A stretch of 64,000 bases of DNA from Alitta virens (lineage: Eukaryota; Annelida; Polychaeta; Phyllodocida; Nereididae), in NCBI GenBank assembly GCA_932294295.1, contig OW028573.1, forward strand, positions 62,411,829 through 62,475,828, given 5' to 3'. Both the position numbers and the translations under genes were made by a program. Under the pieces are notes generated by a model, which ran no database searches, was not told the DNA's origin, and saw only the letters and a list, made by a program, of their open reading frames with translations. Shown one piece after another: positions 61,901-64,000 of the stretch; the first letter of the stretch is position 1; the number at the start of each line of letters is the position of its first letter.

Positions 61901-64000
61901 AGTGCTGGCCTGATTTCGCTTTTAGCACAGAACACTTCATTCGTCCGCCCCATTCTTCTCATAAGAACTCAATTAGGATTCTGAGCAATCCGAGGCTATT
62001 TCCTTGGGTTTAATGGACGCCTCGCTTCATGATTTCATCCTTCAATATTAGGTTGAAAGGATCTGATGGAGAAATATTTAAAAATGAAATATGAGATGGC
62101 AAGAATAACTTGAAACAAATTTTTGACAATTTTCCACGAACTGTCCAAACTCAGCTCCTTCGGAATCTTAAGATTCTTGGCAGTGGATACAGATTATTAG
62201 GGACCCAGAGGTGGATTCCAACAGAATGCAGATCAGGTTGTTGGTGGTATGATGAAGCTGTTTGTATTAACAAATGAATAGAACAGGTGACTGACTCGAC
62301 CTCAATAGAACATAAACATTCATTCCTTCTATGAATAAAAAATTACTTCATTTTGGTAATCATAAATCCACGGCCTTGTAAGATTAGAAGGCGGAATCTT
62401 TTAGTGATGATAACTCGTAATGATTGCAGAAAAAAAACTAATTGTCCCCCAGTTTCTCTGTCAGCCAAAACTCTATCAAGCTGTTATGGCATGACAAATT
62501 CCAGACTCAGAATGAATTTCCTATTGGCTTCCAACTGGGATAGCAACACATTGCTCGAGCTGAAATATTATTTCTGGTTTGAAAGTGGCCAGTGCAGTTG
62601 TAATGTTTGAAGAGTGTAGTCTTGTGATGTTGTTGTGAAATCACGAATGTGGGATATTAAAACCCAACCATAGCCGAGTTGCAATGGTCAAATATTTGCT
62701 TTCAGTTTCGACAGCAAATGAACACTTTGCTTGGAGCTCTCAAAGACGCTGTATGTAGCACCAGTCGGCTTTGTAAGCAAGCAAAGTAAATAATTATCAA
62801 AAGGAAGATGCTCATGAGGAGAAAAGTATTGAAGGAGGCGAAATGGCGAAATAAAGGCAAGATGGAGCAGTCTGAGAGAATGTGCCACAATGTTGAGAGG
62901 ACCTGAAGGAAACGTTTTCGATGTCTTTCAAAAGCACAATGGCTATGGTTGTCAACAGAGCTTAAACGGATTGTGGAAAACCTTCCGATCTGTAATTGGG
63001 ACAAATAGCTTCTCAACAAATTCATTAAGGATTTCGTAAGATTAGTTGGCAGCTAAGAAACCCCAATCGGAATTTATTTACATTACATTTTGGTATGATT
63101 GGATTATTATATTCTTGAAAATTGAACAGCTTTAGTGAATCCAATCTGCCTGGCCATCATATTTGATCGTGCGCAATAATTTGTTTGATGTCGATAGGAA
63201 TAATTCTAACATAACAAAATAGGTGAGAGAGGAATCGTGTGAACGCAAGCAGAATCTTGATTGGTCGCCTTGGGGATGGTGTTGAATTGATGAAATCCTC
63301 CATAGAACTCAAGGGTCATTGAAACAATGCTTTGTTTGTACTGGAGGGCAAATATACTTGTCTAAAGGAAAAAAGGAGGACTGAGAGCAAATAGTATGTC
63401 ATTGATATTCATATAGGGTAGACCATACACATGTTGGGATTCTTGAGGCATTGGAGAGTTGCATATGCAGACTGCTTCCCTTTAAGCAGCTGTCACGCTG
63501 TCTCCAGGAGCAGAACAACACTGTATCCATATAGGAATCTTGTGGGCAGCATGAAAGAGGCTTCCCTGCTAGATTTACATGTCATTTTGACGATGAAACT
63601 GGTATAAAAAGCCTCTTTACTATTCATGACACTTGAAACCAAAGCGGAATGCAATTAGCTTGTGTGTTGTAAGTATTCTTTATGGATGAAACTCATGAAT
63701 TCAGATCGTCATGCGAAGGCAGTGCAAGAGGGAACAACCTCATTTGCCACTAACACCTAAAATGTGACCTGGCGTTTGTCTAGGGCACTCAGCTTTAACT
63801 GCCATTCGATCATATCACACATGGAGTGAGTGATTCATGAAATAGAGCAGCAGGCTCACTAAGACATGAAATAGCGCAGGGGGAGGACACGAAAACGCGA
63901 AATAGACCAGCTCAGCTCACGATCACAAGGTCGGCAAGGAAAGCGAATCTGAGCAAGGAGGCTAATCACTCATTAGATGCAGCACCAAGCCCATTATCAA
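58989..64000. other. Upstream flank of the receptor gene, no gene supported
   Basis: Mostly AT-rich. A minus-strand YY1/TISU-like start context, CAAGATGGCTGC, lies at 60415-60426 and heads a 14-codon frame. Frames at 60455-60664 (minus) and 61363-61713 (plus) have no recognisable domain or splice partners. Confidence 0.5.
59221..59253. repeat. GCAGA-type short tandem repeat
   Basis: GCAGAGCAGAGCAAAGCAGA, a decaying 5-bp repeat. Confidence 0.6.

Noticed and set aside
1..64000. CRISPR arrays, operons, ribosome binding sites or prophage
   Set aside because: The window is clearly animal nuclear DNA with split genes; no regularly spaced repeats or bacterial gene organisation.

Overview
The window looks like nuclear DNA from a multicellular animal, probably an invertebrate deuterostome or lophotrochozoan. 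The evidence is one split gene with long introns and GT-AG junctions, galactose-binding (SUEL) lectin, CUB and sushi-like modules, tRNA-derived SINEs, inverted-repeat DNA elements and many short microsatellites. Nothing looks bacterial or viral. I cannot name the species from the sequence.

One gene can be supported with confidence. It lies on the minus strand: start codon at 58113, stop at 31174, eight coding exons. I assembled it by hand from splice sites. The intron phases close exactly and the exons sum to 1548 nt, a 515-residue single-pass membrane protein. Its order is signal peptide, SUEL lectin domain, CUB domain, short sushi (CCP)-like module, stalk, transmembrane helix, and a 165-residue cytoplasmic tail with nine tyrosines. 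The modules are bounded by phase-1 introns, the usual signature of exon shuffling. I do not recognise a named family with this architecture. A possible 5' non-coding exon sits near 58926-58988 and a possible polyadenylation signal near 30703.

Layout, left to right. 1-31 kb has no gene I can support. It carries three copies of a terminal-inverted-repeat element, a fold-back element with TA flanks (14338-14494), SINE copies at 3.5, 15.5 and 17.3 kb, and other fold-back sequences. 31-58 kb is the receptor gene. Its introns hold another SINE (39.2 kb) and several unique, repeat-poor stretches that resemble conserved regulatory DNA. 58-64 kb is the upstream flank, again without a recognisable gene.

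The least expected observation is a 17-bp exact copy of the transmembrane-exon splice acceptor inside the next intron. Splicing to it would replace the membrane helix with a short tail and could give a secreted receptor. CTCF-like motifs lie near both ends of the gene. These points are inferences that transcript or chromatin data could settle.
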